Positions 23,432 through 43,829 of a DNA stretch of 64,000 nt are shown here, piece after piece. The stretch lies in the NCBI GenBank assembly GCA_014529385.2, contig CM043969.1, positions 76,366,676 to 76,430,675 on the forward strand, read 5' to 3'. The position numbers were made by a program, and so were the translations under genes. Under the pieces are notes generated by a model. That model did not search any database, was not told the DNA's origin, and saw nothing but the letters and a program-made list of their open reading frames with translations. The first letter of the stretch is position 1. Each line of letters opens with the position of its first letter. This stretch comes from Adiantum capillus-veneris. Its lineage: Eukaryota; Streptophyta; Polypodiopsida; Polypodiales; Pteridaceae.

Positions 23432-23982
23432 TGTCACAAAGTGATGACGTGGCGGACAGCAGAAACCCTAATTTCTGCAAGAAACCCTAAAATTCCTGCA
23501 AACCCTAATTTTTGCCAAAAACGCTAAATTCCGGAAATCGCGGAGGCGAAATATTATTAATTTTTTTTTTTTTTTTGGAAAATGATGAGCGACGCGAATT
23601 TTGCTGTTGCTTTTTTTTATAAAAAAAAAGAGAAAAGACTCTCAAGAGAGAGAGAGAGAACTGATGCTTTTGATTTTAAAAGCTTTTGGGGCTCTGCTTT
23701 TGGGCATCCCTTGTAACCTTTAAATTAGTGGTGAGGGCCTCACTTCTCAGAGCATCTGGACGCAGAGTCTGAGAGTGAAACCCTAACCGCTCTCTTGTAC
23801 TTTGATGATTGATTAATACAAAAAGAAATACCGAAAGGGGCGCCAGTCTTTGGGGCCAATATCTCTAGGCACGGAACTCCGCCGGGCCAGTGCAAATCTA
23901 TTGTGATCTGTGAATTGTTTTGAAGTGGTTATTTGGTGCTGTCGCGGTTGATTCTTGACTTGGAGTGTCCAAGTTTGTTACA
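23432..23982 (+). repeat. 3' LTR of the young gypsy
   Basis: Nearly identical to 17481-18025; differences include a longer T run near 23560 and one extra A near 23625. Near identity indicates a recent insertion. Confidence 0.92.
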
Positions 23983-24263
23983 CACACATAGAGCATCACC
24001 TTTGACCATAAATTTACACTAAATAGACCAAAGAACACGAGTCATATAGGCTGAAATGTGCTAATAAATTATAAAACATCGATGATCGATGGATACAAAA
24101 TGAGAAGTGCATGCCACAAGGGCTCAAGAGTCAAAAAGCCTAAAGGACTTACGACAAGCCAGAGGCCTCAAGGATAACAAAAAGTACAAAGGGCTATGTA
24201 GTAGGTAGAGTCGTAGACTCAAGAGTCTAGACTCGAGAGTCGAGTGATCAATGATCATCAAAC

Positions 24264-26490
24264 TCAAGAAGTGCTCGCCTGCTGAATCTCCACATCGTCG
24301 TCGTAGTCGAGGTCGTCAGCGACGTATGAGGGCTCGGGAGGCTCGCATTGAGGCTCGAAATCCTCCTCTAGCTCCTCCAAAAGAGTATCGGCCATAGATG
24401 GATTCTCTTGTGCCATCTCCCACTCAGTGAAAGGATCTGCCTTGTGTGTGACGCTCTTGGCAAGCATGCGCAAGTTAGCGCTCACAAACACCAAATCATT
24501 GGCCCTCTGAACCCCAATGCGATTCCTCTTCTTAGAGGCAATGTGGCTGTACACACTCCATAGTTGCTCCAAGCAACTAGTGGTACATGCTTGGCTAAGG
24601 ACACGAACAGCCAAGCGCTGCAAATGTGGGCCATCTCCTCCATAGTCCTCCCACCACAAAACCGAGCCAATCTTGTTGCGATCAAGCTGTGCATCTACAC
24701 ATCCATAGGAGCCCTTCTTTTGCTTGTAGTTGAGTAGCTTGTCTCTAATCTTGCGCCTAATGTCACTGCTAGGCTCAAGGCGCTCCAATGCAAGCCGCCA
24801 TCCTTTGCTCACCTCCTTGTCGGTCTCTTGACGCCTTCCTTGAAACTCAGGGTCAAGCACATAAGCTGCCGCATGAAGTGGAGAGTAGTATCCATTCCAC
24901 CTTGACTTACACAAGCCATGAATCTCCGCATACTGAACAGGGTTAGGCACAAGCTTCTTAAGTGCCTCTATCATCCGATCCATGGCTTCGTAGACTTTGC
25001 CAATGCATGGCTGCAAGCCATCCACCACTCGAAGTAGGTGTAGAATAGGCTTGACCATGGCGTCAAGAGTCTTCACCTCCTCCCACCAAGCGGCGTCGTC
25101 GGCCCATTCTCGGCATTTCAATTCTACTGCTGATGTAGACTCCGGCATGGCCTGGAACTCATCACTGAGAAAGAGGCCCCTTAAGGCTCCGCCACATGTA
25201 GACAAGCGGCCTAGCATAAGCCAATTAAATGCAAATCTTGTCTCTGAATATTTGAGCAAGGACAAGTGGCTCCTCTTTGAGGATTCATGGCGCACTTTTT
25301 GATGGTTGAGCACAAAGGAGACAATTCGAGAGGCGTCACCAATGGTGGGTGAAATCCATGACAAGTTCCCTATGTCCTTGAGGAGGTTATTGAGGCAATG
25401 CGCCATGCAAAATGTGACATGGATGCTGGGATACATGCCCTCAATGATAGCTCCGGCTGCCCTATTTGACGCCTCTCCATCTGCAACCATACAAAGGACA
25501 TTCTCCGGGCCGGTGATCTCTATGGTTCTTGTCCACTCCACAGTAAGCATCTCGGCGGCCTTGCCACTATCGGATGCATCATGTGACTCCACAAAGTACA
25601 TCTCCCCCCGAGAGTAGGCCACCACCCCGTGGATGGACCGCTTGCGGGTGTCGCTCCATCCATCTACAAGAAGAGAGACGCCATTGGTCTCCCACAAATC
25701 CTTTGTTGCTTGGGCCGCTTGCTCCACGGCAAGCTTCTCTTTGTCAAGGAGGGTGGTGCGAAGCCTCTCCGATGAAGGTGGCACATAAGAGGAGCCATAT
25801 TCCCCTATTTGCGTAACCATGGTTCGAAAGTATGGAGACCTATCCACACAAAATAGAGCATGTTGTGTTAGTATGGAGAGTCGAGAGTCGAGAAGTTATA
25901 ACCCATTATGAATACAAAATGGAAGATTGCAATGTGCATATGCCAAGGGAAACTCACCGCGAAGCATGGAAGGCAATGTGGTCGTGGAAGAAGAATCGGG
26001 CAACCGACCTATCCACCTCTTCCTTCAATTTAGGATTCCAATTTTCGTTGAGAGTGGTTTGGCGATGCGGAACGGAAGAGGACGGTGTAGATCCATGGCT
26101 CTTGAAGGTTCGAGAGATGTCGTCAAGGTTGGCTTCCCTTTGCTCTCGCGGTGTCGCCGTGGCGGAGGGATCAACGGCAACAAAACGGCCCCTCTTGGCC
26201 GCTTCCGCAACCTCATACACCGTGAGCTTCTCAAGAAGATCCAACCTCTTCTCGGGAGCTACATGAGGGCAAAACTTCACCTCGTGACCGGGTTCATGAA
26301 GAAGATGGGCTCGCACTTTGTTTGAACCACCCGATCTCTTGTATGGACATAGCTTGCACGTCCATGGTCTTGCACCACCACCTTTGCCACGCGAGCTAAA
26401 GTCGACTTCATCCCACCACGACCACGTTTGCACAGCGGGCCTCCTTCGAGAAGAAGCGGCTTGAGAAGTGGAGTTGGCTTGAGATGACAT
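24264..26490 (-). CDS. hAT transposase, two exons (26490-25958 and 25839-24264)
   Basis: Predicted 702-residue protein that cuts and pastes the element through its terminal repeats. Exon 1 begins MSSQANSTSQ and holds a BED-type zinc finger near residues 40-75 (WTCKLCPYK…H…H…C). A 118-bp intron with GT-AG ends (donor GTGAGTTT, acceptor TGTGGATAG) joins HASR to SPYFRTMV in phase. Exon 2 carries a DUF659/RNase H-like core with DGWSD (Asp ~237), CMVADGEASN (Asp ~298) and, after the long insertion, SCLEQLWSVY (Glu ~602), the three acidic positions expected in hAT enzymes. The dimerisation segment KKRNRIGVQRANDLVFVSANLRML follows, then an acidic tail. No internal stop is present across both exons. 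Intact ORF, good terminal repeats and a perfect target duplication suggest it may still be active. Confidence 0.92.
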
Positions 26491-27087
26491 GATGGTGGAG
26501 AGACTCGAGAGAGTAGAGCTTAGAAGTTAGAAGAGTAAGAGGAGAGCTTGTGTGGAGAGAGAGTAAAGGAGAGCTTCAAAGTGGGTAGAAGAGGGAGAGG
26601 AGAGCTTCAAAGTTCAAACTTCAAAGTGGGTAGAAGAGGGAGAGACTTGAGAGTGGAGACTAGAGTGTAGAGTAGTCAATGGTCATGCTTCAAGCTTGAG
26701 CAATGAGCATTGAGTAGAGAGGAAAGCATTGATGATTGAGACTTGAGTAGCTTGAGCCTTGAGCTTGAGGGAAATGGAATGAGCATTGAGACTATGAGTA
26801 TTAAGAGGCCCAAGGGAGCCTTTTATAGCCTCCCAAGGGCCAAGGCTCCAAAAATATGGCAGTTGGGGTTGCACAGATCCGTTGCAAACGGTCAAAAACG
26901 GACAAAAATTTGAATCTGTTCCGTCCGACCCCGTCTGACCCCTGCCGGTCCGTCCCCTGCCGTCCCCCCTGCGACCCGCCCGTCCGACCCGATTTTTGTC
27001 CGTCCCCTGGCGTTCCCTTCCGTTCCCGGCCCGGTTACAGCCGTCCCCCGGCCCTAGGGCCCGTCCCCCCCGTCCCGTGTAACTATG

Positions 27088-28040
27088 AACACCACACTGT
27101 ACATGAGAGGGAAAGAAAGCACTCCATAGCTCTTAACCTATGACAGGTTCTCAATGAAGCATCCCCCCATCATAAATCGAGCGCCCCCTCTGCTGCCCTT
27201 GACCTGTAATGCATCTGTGAACAAATAGATGCAAAAGGGGAAGATTTCCATGGCTGCCAAAACGTGCGTATCGCTGAAAACGTAGCAAAACAGCCCTGTA
27301 AACACGCATCTGATGCCTTCCAATGCTGAAAATGAGCTCCTTGATCCAAGGTAAAGTCATGGGAAGCTAAAAAATGGAGAGAAATGGCTAAAAATCACAG
27401 TTATCAGCCTCCAAAACTGCTCCAAAAAGTCAGTTACGAGTTCTGTTCTCCCAGACTTGGCAAATTGACCAAAAAGTGCCACTTGGCACTCATGCATGCA
27501 AATTCTCCGCATTGGGCTTCTTGCTTAAAAATCTCTCAACTGGTGCATCAGTTGACTTTGCAGCAGAGTAATAAAATGTTCCCCTTGTCATTCTGAAGTT
27601 AATGACGCGAATAGATTTCGTGGCCCAAAATAGCAGTTCCCTATTTTTTAGGAGATGCTTCCATTAGGCTCCCACTGGTCATATGACCATCTATCCTCAT
27701 TGGGACCGCATCCAAAAGTGCAATGTGGCCCAACTGTAGGATACTTTCTGTTAGTGATCCCACCTTCACTTTATGCCTTTATTGAGTTCACTTCCTAGTA
27801 TCCACCAACTTGCTAAGTGCGACGGGGGAACCTACATGATCTTGAACTGAGCCTAGACATCCTTTTACTTTACGAGTTCTAGTGCCGACCAAATTCCCGT
27901 CTGCGGGTGAAACTACCGTTCACATTGGCCATACAATGTCCGACCATTTGCAACTTCAAAAAGAGAATCTCAAAAATTAAACAAAAATCATTGGAAAGAA
28001 ACCAACAACTAAGGTTAGCAGTTGCCACGTCCTCGTGACA
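27088..28040 (-). repeat. 5' LTR of the deleted gypsy, distal part
   Basis: Continues the LTR interrupted at 17341 and matches 14768-15716 with scattered substitutions. Its end TGTCACGAGG (minus) meets array sequence at the GGCGC duplication. Confidence 0.87.
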
Positions 28041-28294
28041 GGCGCCCCTTTCGGTATTTCTTTATATTGCATCAACAGAGTACAAGCCGGTACTCCAGAC
28101 TCTGCACCTTCTCCAGGAAGCTTCTTCGGATAAAATTCTAGTACTCTCTGGTTTGCTATGTCTGCTCTTGTTTAGGACCGGTATGCTTTTAGAAAAGCTC
28201 ACGCCTCATGCTCTGATACCACTGTCACAAGACGGGCACCACGTGGCAATAGAAAAGAACAGACTGAACAGACTTTTAGCACTTCAATGACAAC

Positions 28295-28378
<84 letters not shown>

Positions 28379-28809
28379 ACACGCGACACGGAATGGCGGA
28401 ATTCGACCCCAAAGAGTAGTGGCCTGAAACCTTGGCAACCCTTTCTGTATTTCTTTGTATTGCATCATCACAGTACAAGTGTGTACTCCAGATTCTGCAC
28501 CTTCTCCAGGAAGCATGCCAGAGAATGAGCCCTTAGCACATATTTAAAGGCCCTTGGCCTATGAAAAGTAGTTTACATGAAAAGCCTTCAAACTTAAAAG
28601 CTTATGGTCCAAAAGCAATGCCACACGAAGCTTCTTCGAATAAAATTCCAATAGTCTTTGGTTTGGTCTGTCTCCTCTTGTTTAGGAATGGTATGCTTTC
28701 AGAAAAGCACACACCTGATGCTCTGATACCACTGTCACAAGACGGGCACCACTTGTCAATAGAAAAGAACTGACTGAACACACTTTTATCACTTCAATAA
28801 CAAGTGAAC

Positions 28810-28884
<75 letters not shown>
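28041..28884 (-). repeat. Tandem array block B (about 2 units)
   Basis: Resumes the array exactly at GGCGCCCC where block A stopped, with primer-site positions at ~28213 and ~28727 and GA tracts at ~28300-28377 and ~28813-28884. A LINE insertion interrupts the second GA tract. Confidence 0.85.
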
Positions 28885-28891
<7 letters not shown>

Positions 28892-29672
28892 CAAAGAAAG
28901 AAAGATTTTATTTACGTCTTCAAAAGGCCAAAGAGAACTGGCCTATGAGACAGATCCATGTACAAAAATGTGAATATCCTTTGGATATTTGGTATGTGCA
29001 AAATGACCGGGTAATAACAGCATCCGGTGTACGAAGTGTAGTGTGGTAAGTGACCGGGTAATAACAAAGCATCCGGTGTGCAGATGTGGGGGTGACCGGG
29101 TTATAACAAAACATTCGGTGTACATAAAGAGGCATGTATGTGTGTAGTGAGAGTGAGAGGAGGAGGGAGGGGGTGGTGTGGTACATCAGCTCCATCCAGT
29201 AGTGATGACAGGGTGTAGTATCTGGTACATCCGTGAGCCTGATGTCTCTTCATGCCGCTTCTCTTCCTTTACTTCCTCTGTGATTTTTTTACGCACGACA
29301 TCTACCCATCCTTCCTTGGTGGCCTCCATCTTGACCTCCATGGCTTTGGTGAGCTCCTTGGTGATTTCCTCCTTGATGGCTTCCTTATCGGCCTCATGTA
29401 TCTCCCCTTCTTCCTTGAGGTCTTTTGATGCTGCCACTCCTCTCTTCAAGACGTTGACCTTCTCTTTGAGTCCCGTGATTTGCTCCACTAGTTGCTTCCG
29501 CTCTTCCTCCATTTGCTTTATTTTCTCCACCATCTTGCGTACCTCGGCATTCAATGCCTTGTGCCTCCTTCTTGGCTTGTGTGACCGCCCTTGCAATCAT
29601 CTCTTCCACTTCTCTCTTATCGAGAGGCGCCATGTCCGGTTTCTCCGTGTTGGCTTCCGGCCATTGTGTCCT
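28885..29672 (-). mobile_element. LINE fragment: ORF1 N-terminus joined to its 3' end
   Basis: Minus strand. ORF1 starts at ATG 29633 (MAPLDKREVEEMIARAV) and, after one frame change near 29560, runs as a charged coiled coil (VRKMVEKIKQMEEERKQL…) to a stop at ~29186. A 3' untranslated region follows with three ~30-bp repeats (29007-29122), then a hairpin AGGCC/GGCCT (28925-28944), and it ends at the GA tract. ORF2 is absent, so this is an internally deleted copy. ORF1 resembles the coiled-coil part of the protein at 48226-48759. Confidence 0.7.
29007..29122. repeat. Three tandem ~43-bp repeats in a LINE 3' region
   Basis: The core TGACCGGGTAATAACAAAGC recurs at about 29007, 29050 and 29091, each followed by ATCCGGTGT-like sequence. 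Confidence 0.8.
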
Positions 29673-29679
29673 TGTTGTC

Positions 29680-30679
29680 CCAAAATGTCCACTGTCCCCT
29701 ACTCTATTTGGTCTGTACATAGATGAGATGGAGGCCTATATCCGACAGAAAGGAGGAGCAGGCGCCGACCTATCAGACATATTATGCTATATGCTGATGA
29801 CATTATTTTACTCGCAGAGTCACAGGAGGATCTCCAGCTCCACATACAGGCTCTAGAATTATTTTGTACACAGAGAGGAGTGACAGTGAACCTTGGCAAG
29901 ACCAAGGTTTTGATATTCCACACATCATGCATTGTTAGGAGGAGATCAGTTTTTCCTTTTTAGGGCAGTCAGATTGAGGTAGTAGAGTCATATGTATACT
30001 TGGGCATCACCTTTACAGCCAGGACTGGCCGCTTCTCTATGGCACAGGCAGCCCGAGATCGCACCACACGAGCGTATGCAGCTCTAGCCATGCTTGAGAG
30101 GGGATGCCATCAGACACATTTCCAGGAGCCCCGCACGAAGAGCTGGCTATTTGACACGTTGGTGACACCAGCTCTTCTATACGCTGCCCCAGTATGGACC
30201 CCAGGATTATCAGAGCAGACTTGGAGTAGGCTCGAGAGGCCACAGATATTACTGCTTGCCCGGATGATCCGGAGCAAGCCATCAGTCCACATGACATCGT
30301 GAGAGCAGAGTTCGGTGCCCCATCCATGGTAGTGGAGGCGCTATTTCAGACAGTGGGATACCTCCACAGGCTGCGGGACATGAGGGCAGATAGACTACCT
30401 CGCCTTGCTCTTGAGGCCTCCCGCGGGCTAGCAGACTGTGGGGATGAGAGATCATGGTACGCGAGTGTGACTAGCTGGCTTCAGACATACGGCTACTCTA
30501 TGGATAGATTGCCTCCCTCACAATATGATCCAGATGCACCGTGCCAGGCCCTCTCACACACTGAGAGGAACACAGTTGTCAGATATGAGCTCATACAGAG
30601 ACATGTAGAGCAGATTTGGCTCACACCTTCGCGGCCATTGGCCATGAAGATGGCATATTACAAAGATCATTTCCTTATG

Positions 30680-30684
<5 letters not shown>
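29680..30684 (+). pseudogene. LINE reverse transcriptase C-terminal fragment, inverted relative to its neighbour
   Basis: Plus strand. Reads CPLSPTLFGLYIDEMEAYI, a damaged catalytic YADD region (frame change at ~29790), VNLGKTKVLIFHTS, YLGITFT, QEPRTKSWLFDTLVTPALLYAAPVW and MKMAYYKDHFLMLRE. It matches residues of the LINE ORF2 at 45600-44500 and stops where the protein would read NFLQLSEDG; there the DNA runs into a GA tract (30684-30734). The 3' end of the LINE is missing. Opposite orientation to 28885-29672 suggests an inversion during insertion or two events. Confidence 0.8.
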
Positions 30685-30739
<55 letters not shown>

Positions 30740-31207
30740 GCGAACAGCAAGCCCGTCACCTGCGCGCGAACAGCGAGCCCGTCACCTGCGCGCGAACCCT
30801 GCGAACAGCAAGCCTGCGCGCGCGAACAGCTGCTGCTGTAAACCTGCGCGCGAGCTCTGCTGATGCCACATATCGTGCACGCAGTCTGCTGCTGCAACAG
30901 TTTCTGCGCCCGAACCTTGCTGCAACAGTTTCTGCGTGCGTCTTGCTGCCTGCAGCCCCTCGCCTATTGGCCTCTGAGTCCCCCTAAAACCCTAATCTCT
31001 GCAAACCCTAATTTCCTGAAACCCTAATTCCTTGAAAACCCTAATTCTCTGAAACCCTGACAGTCTGTCAACCCCACCTGTTTCAACCCTTCCCGTGTGC
31101 ATCGTTCTAAACCTTGCAAGGGAAGGAGAGAACGAGAGAGAGAGTGAAAGAGTTCAAGCTTCGCTTTGGGTCTTGCTTTTCCCGTTTACCAGTCTAGCCC
31201 ATTCTTC

Positions 31208-31936
31208 ATGGCGGCTTTGCTGGTCTTGAGTGCCACACACGGCGCTCCATCACCAATTGCCTGTCGCGTGGATTGTACTGGTGACTTGTTGACACGCATT
31301 GACTCCAAAATTCAACACTTGGCACAGCATGCCTTGGTTGGCCGGATGATTGGACAGTCTCCACCTCGCTCTTCTATACGTGATTGGTGTCAGACTGCAC
31401 TGGGCACTACTCAGGGACGTGTCTCGGAACTTACATTACTTGGCAGAGGCATATTCATGGTACGTCTTTCAGATCCCGCCACTGCCTCAGCTCTCCTGGC
31501 TCGCTCCCCGATACTCTCTGATCGCAGAATGATATACTTGACAAGGTGGTATCCAGAGTTCACTATTGAGGAGTTTGACAGTCGACATCTTATCCCCCGA
31601 TTCCCTCTGACGCTTTCCTTCCCTGATATGCCTCTCCATTTTATTGATGAGTATCTCCTTCAGATGATTGCTGCTCATTTTGGCACAGTAGTCCCAGGAT
31701 CCTGCATCTTCTCATCTGGTCCACCTCGCATTCAGGTCTTGGTGTTTGGGGATACTACATTGCCAGATAAAGTTACAGTGGCGGTGCGTGATCGAGACTA
31801 CTCTTGCCGAATGGTAGTCACTGGACGCCCAGGACAATGTTTACGTTGTCATGAGATGGGACACTTGGCACGCGATTGCCCCACTCAACCACGCCATCGG
31901 CGACAACAACAGACAGCTCGTGGCACCCACACTTAG
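31208..31936 (+). CDS. LINE ORF1 protein (DUF4283-like plus CCHC zinc knuckle)
   Basis: 242 residues from ATG 31208 (MAALLVLSATHG). The central part (RVSELTLLGRGIFMVRLSD…) has the pattern of the DUF4283 RNA-binding fold found in ORF1/gag-like proteins of plant L1 elements. The C-terminal CLRCHEMGHLARDC near residue 220 is a CX2CX4HX4C zinc knuckle. Role: nucleic-acid binding in the retrotransposition particle. The frame is intact, but the partner ORF2 is deleted. An upstream TTG extends the frame to 31166, but ATG is preferred. Confidence 0.75.
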   Translation: MAALLVLSATHGAPSPIACRVDCTGDLLTRIDSKIQHLAQHALVGRMIGQSPPRSSIRDWCQTALGTTQGRVSELTLLGRGIFMVRLSDPATASALLARSPILSDRRMIYLTRWYPEFTIEEFDSRHLIPRFPLTLSFPDMPLHFIDEYLLQMIAAHFGTVVPGSCIFSSGPPRIQVLVFGDTTLPDKVTVAVRDRDYSCRMVVTGRPGQCLRCHEMGHLARDCPTQPRHRRQQQTARGTHT

Positions 31937-32246
31937 TCACGTGGTCAGCCACAGCCGGCTCCTACTACTACTACTCGAGCACCTCAGCAGCCTAAGGGTG
32001 CTCCCAGAGCTTCAATCGTCCATGTTCCTCCCTCTGCTTCAGTTCCTACTTAGACTGCATGGCAGACAGTAGGTCGTAACCATTCCTTCTGTCCTCTCTC
32101 CAAGCTGACGAGGTGGATTAACCGAAGAATCAAGAACTGCATCATTCCAAATGAGAGGTTGGCGCTCAATCTCCTCACGGCATGAGGGAGGTGAGCGTTT
32201 GATAGCGCGTCGCATGGATACCCAAATCTGAAGGAGCGAACGAATG

Positions 32247-32849
32247 AAGGGTGAGAGAGTGCTGGTGCACAAGGGGGCATCCGTGAAGAGAAAACGATAC
32301 CCTGTTTGCCAAGTATGGCTAGCAGTTGGTTTTTTACTTAGCAGAGCTGGAGTTCAGCATGGATTTCTCACTTGGGGATCTGTTTCCTGGTTGATGCCGA
32401 TGCCCGGACCGCATCTTTTCTACGAGGGCTCAGACACAGATCCAGCTCTTATGCTTACCGCGATTGGTTACAGATGAGGGACTTTGGCTATGTTACCACA
32501 GATTGCTTGGCAAGGAGATCCTCAAACACGTGATGAAATCTTCTCAGTAATCACCAGCATTGCACTCTGGAATGTTTGGAGAGCTCGTTATCTTCATATT
32601 CTCAGTGCGGCACCGCAGCTCCTTCAGGATACCCTCACTGTCATTTGGCTGGACATCATTCACACCCTCATCTGGCAGTGGGATTCTTCCTCAGGCACAT
32701 CTAGAGCAGCCGAGGCTCGTCGATTTGATTTCCTTCGGCGTTGGGCAAGATCTCCACTCTTCTTCACACTTACAGGTGGACAGATTACATGGCATTATGA
32801 GCCTCCTCAGTGGTTTCTCCTCCACTCATCACACAGACCACCATGAGAT
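32247..32849 (+). pseudogene. LINE ORF2 C-terminal remnant
   Basis: The first part (VWLAVGFLLSRAGVQHG…LFYEGSD) resembles the zinc-binding region after RT in plant LINEs but lacks the Cys/His residues. The second frame (AMLPQIAWQGDPQTRDEIFS…ALWNVWRAR) matches the typical end of ORF2 (x-W-x-x-W-x-x-R). Frames differ, so it is broken. Confidence 0.55.
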
Positions 32850-33002
32850 TGTACTAGTCGAGTTGTCACTATAGTGGCTCTCATCCTTACATTCAGCTTG
32901 TACACCCCACGTGACAGGCTATTTTGTCATCCGTTGGGGATTCTATTGTACTCAGTAATATACAGCCCTGATTTTTCCAAAAAAAAGAAAAAAAAGAAAA
33001 AG

Positions 33003-43665
<10,663 letters not shown>

Positions 43666-43695
43666 GAAATGAAATGTTATATTAACGTTTTGAAA

Positions 43696-43710
43696 AGGCC
43701 AGAGTGACCT
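43696..43710 (-). promoter_or_regulatory. Conserved 3'-terminal LINE stem-loop
   Basis: In the sense RNA: AGGUC, loop ACUCU, GGCCU. The same stem with different loops is found in the other 3' ends (7349-7363, 12801-12815, 28925-28944, 49256-49270, 49434-49448, 60392-60407). In the sister subfamily the U·G pair becomes C-G. Comparable hairpins in other LINEs are bound by the RT. Confidence 0.65.
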
Positions 43711-43829
43711 ATGAGACGAAACTGATACAAAAGTGGTGAATCTGTTACAATGTCTGGGTACCTTGGTACTAAGGTACTAAGTGTGAAAATAAATGCGAAA
43801 AACTAAATACAAAGTATTAGATAAACTTC

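Larger units (their letters stand above)
17481..23982 (+). mobile_element. Young Ty3/gypsy retrotransposon nested in the hAT
   Basis: LTRs 17481-18025 (545 bp) and 23432-23982 (551 bp) start TGTCACAAAG and end TTTGTTACA and differ by only a handful of bases plus homopolymer lengths. Primer site TGGTATCAGAGC at 18027-18038; polypurine tract AAGAGGGGGGTA at 23420-23431. Flanking 5-mers are CACAG (left) and CACAC (right), an imperfect target duplication. Gag, protease remnant, RT, RNase H and integrase follow in the gypsy order. Despite the young LTRs, the coding region has several stops and frameshifts and an integrase deletion, so it probably moved as a defective copy using enzymes supplied in trans. 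Confidence 0.93.
17342..27087 (-). mobile_element. hAT DNA transposon, apparently autonomous, with a nested gypsy
   Basis: Terminal inverted repeats: left CATAGTTACATGGGACGG (17342-17359), right reads the same on the minus strand with one difference (CATAGTTACACGGGACGG, 27070-27087). An 8-bp target duplication AACACCAC (17334-17341; 27088-27095) is perfect, the hallmark size for hAT. Subterminal regions (17350-17430; 26920-27080) are rich in GGGACGG/CCGTCCC repeats, likely transposase binding sites by analogy with other hATs. The transposase gene lies on the minus strand at 24264-26490. Without the 6.5-kb gypsy the element would be about 3.2 kb, a normal size. Confidence 0.93.
14021..28040 (-). 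mobile_element. Ty3/gypsy element with 1.7-kb LTRs, internally deleted, carrying nested insertions
   Basis: Bounded by TGAAACCGG (14021) and CGTGACA (28040), i.e. TG…CA on the minus strand, and flanked by a 5-bp duplication GGCGC (14016-14020 and 28041-28045) that interrupts an array unit at GGCGCCCC. 3' LTR 14021-15716 is continuous. The 5' LTR is split: 16589-17341 plus 27088-28040, separated by a hAT insertion. The internal part (15717-16588, ~870 bp) retains only a polypurine tract, a pol C-terminal fragment (KVKGQVARCYVVKFKNYPP…DAKWMEEH) and a gag-like N-terminus (MADKGKGIMEEG), so most of gag-pol is deleted. Confidence 0.85.
30735..33005 (+). mobile_element. L1-type LINE with DUF4283/zinc-knuckle ORF1, internally deleted
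   Basis: A second LINE family. The 5' region has GCGCGC-rich repeats (30735-30860) and AAACCCTAA motifs (30985-31065). ORF1 is at 31208-31936, then the remains of the ORF2 C-terminus, then an A-rich tail (32980-33005) that passes into GA repeats. EN and RT are missing. It lies between two GA tracts (30684-30734 and 33006-33077), inside an array unit. Confidence 0.78.

Noticed and set aside
25840-25847. Separate start for the second hAT transposase exon
   Set aside because: The apparent start is a TTG inside the intron; a GT-AG intron joins the two exons in phase and restores the usual order of domains.
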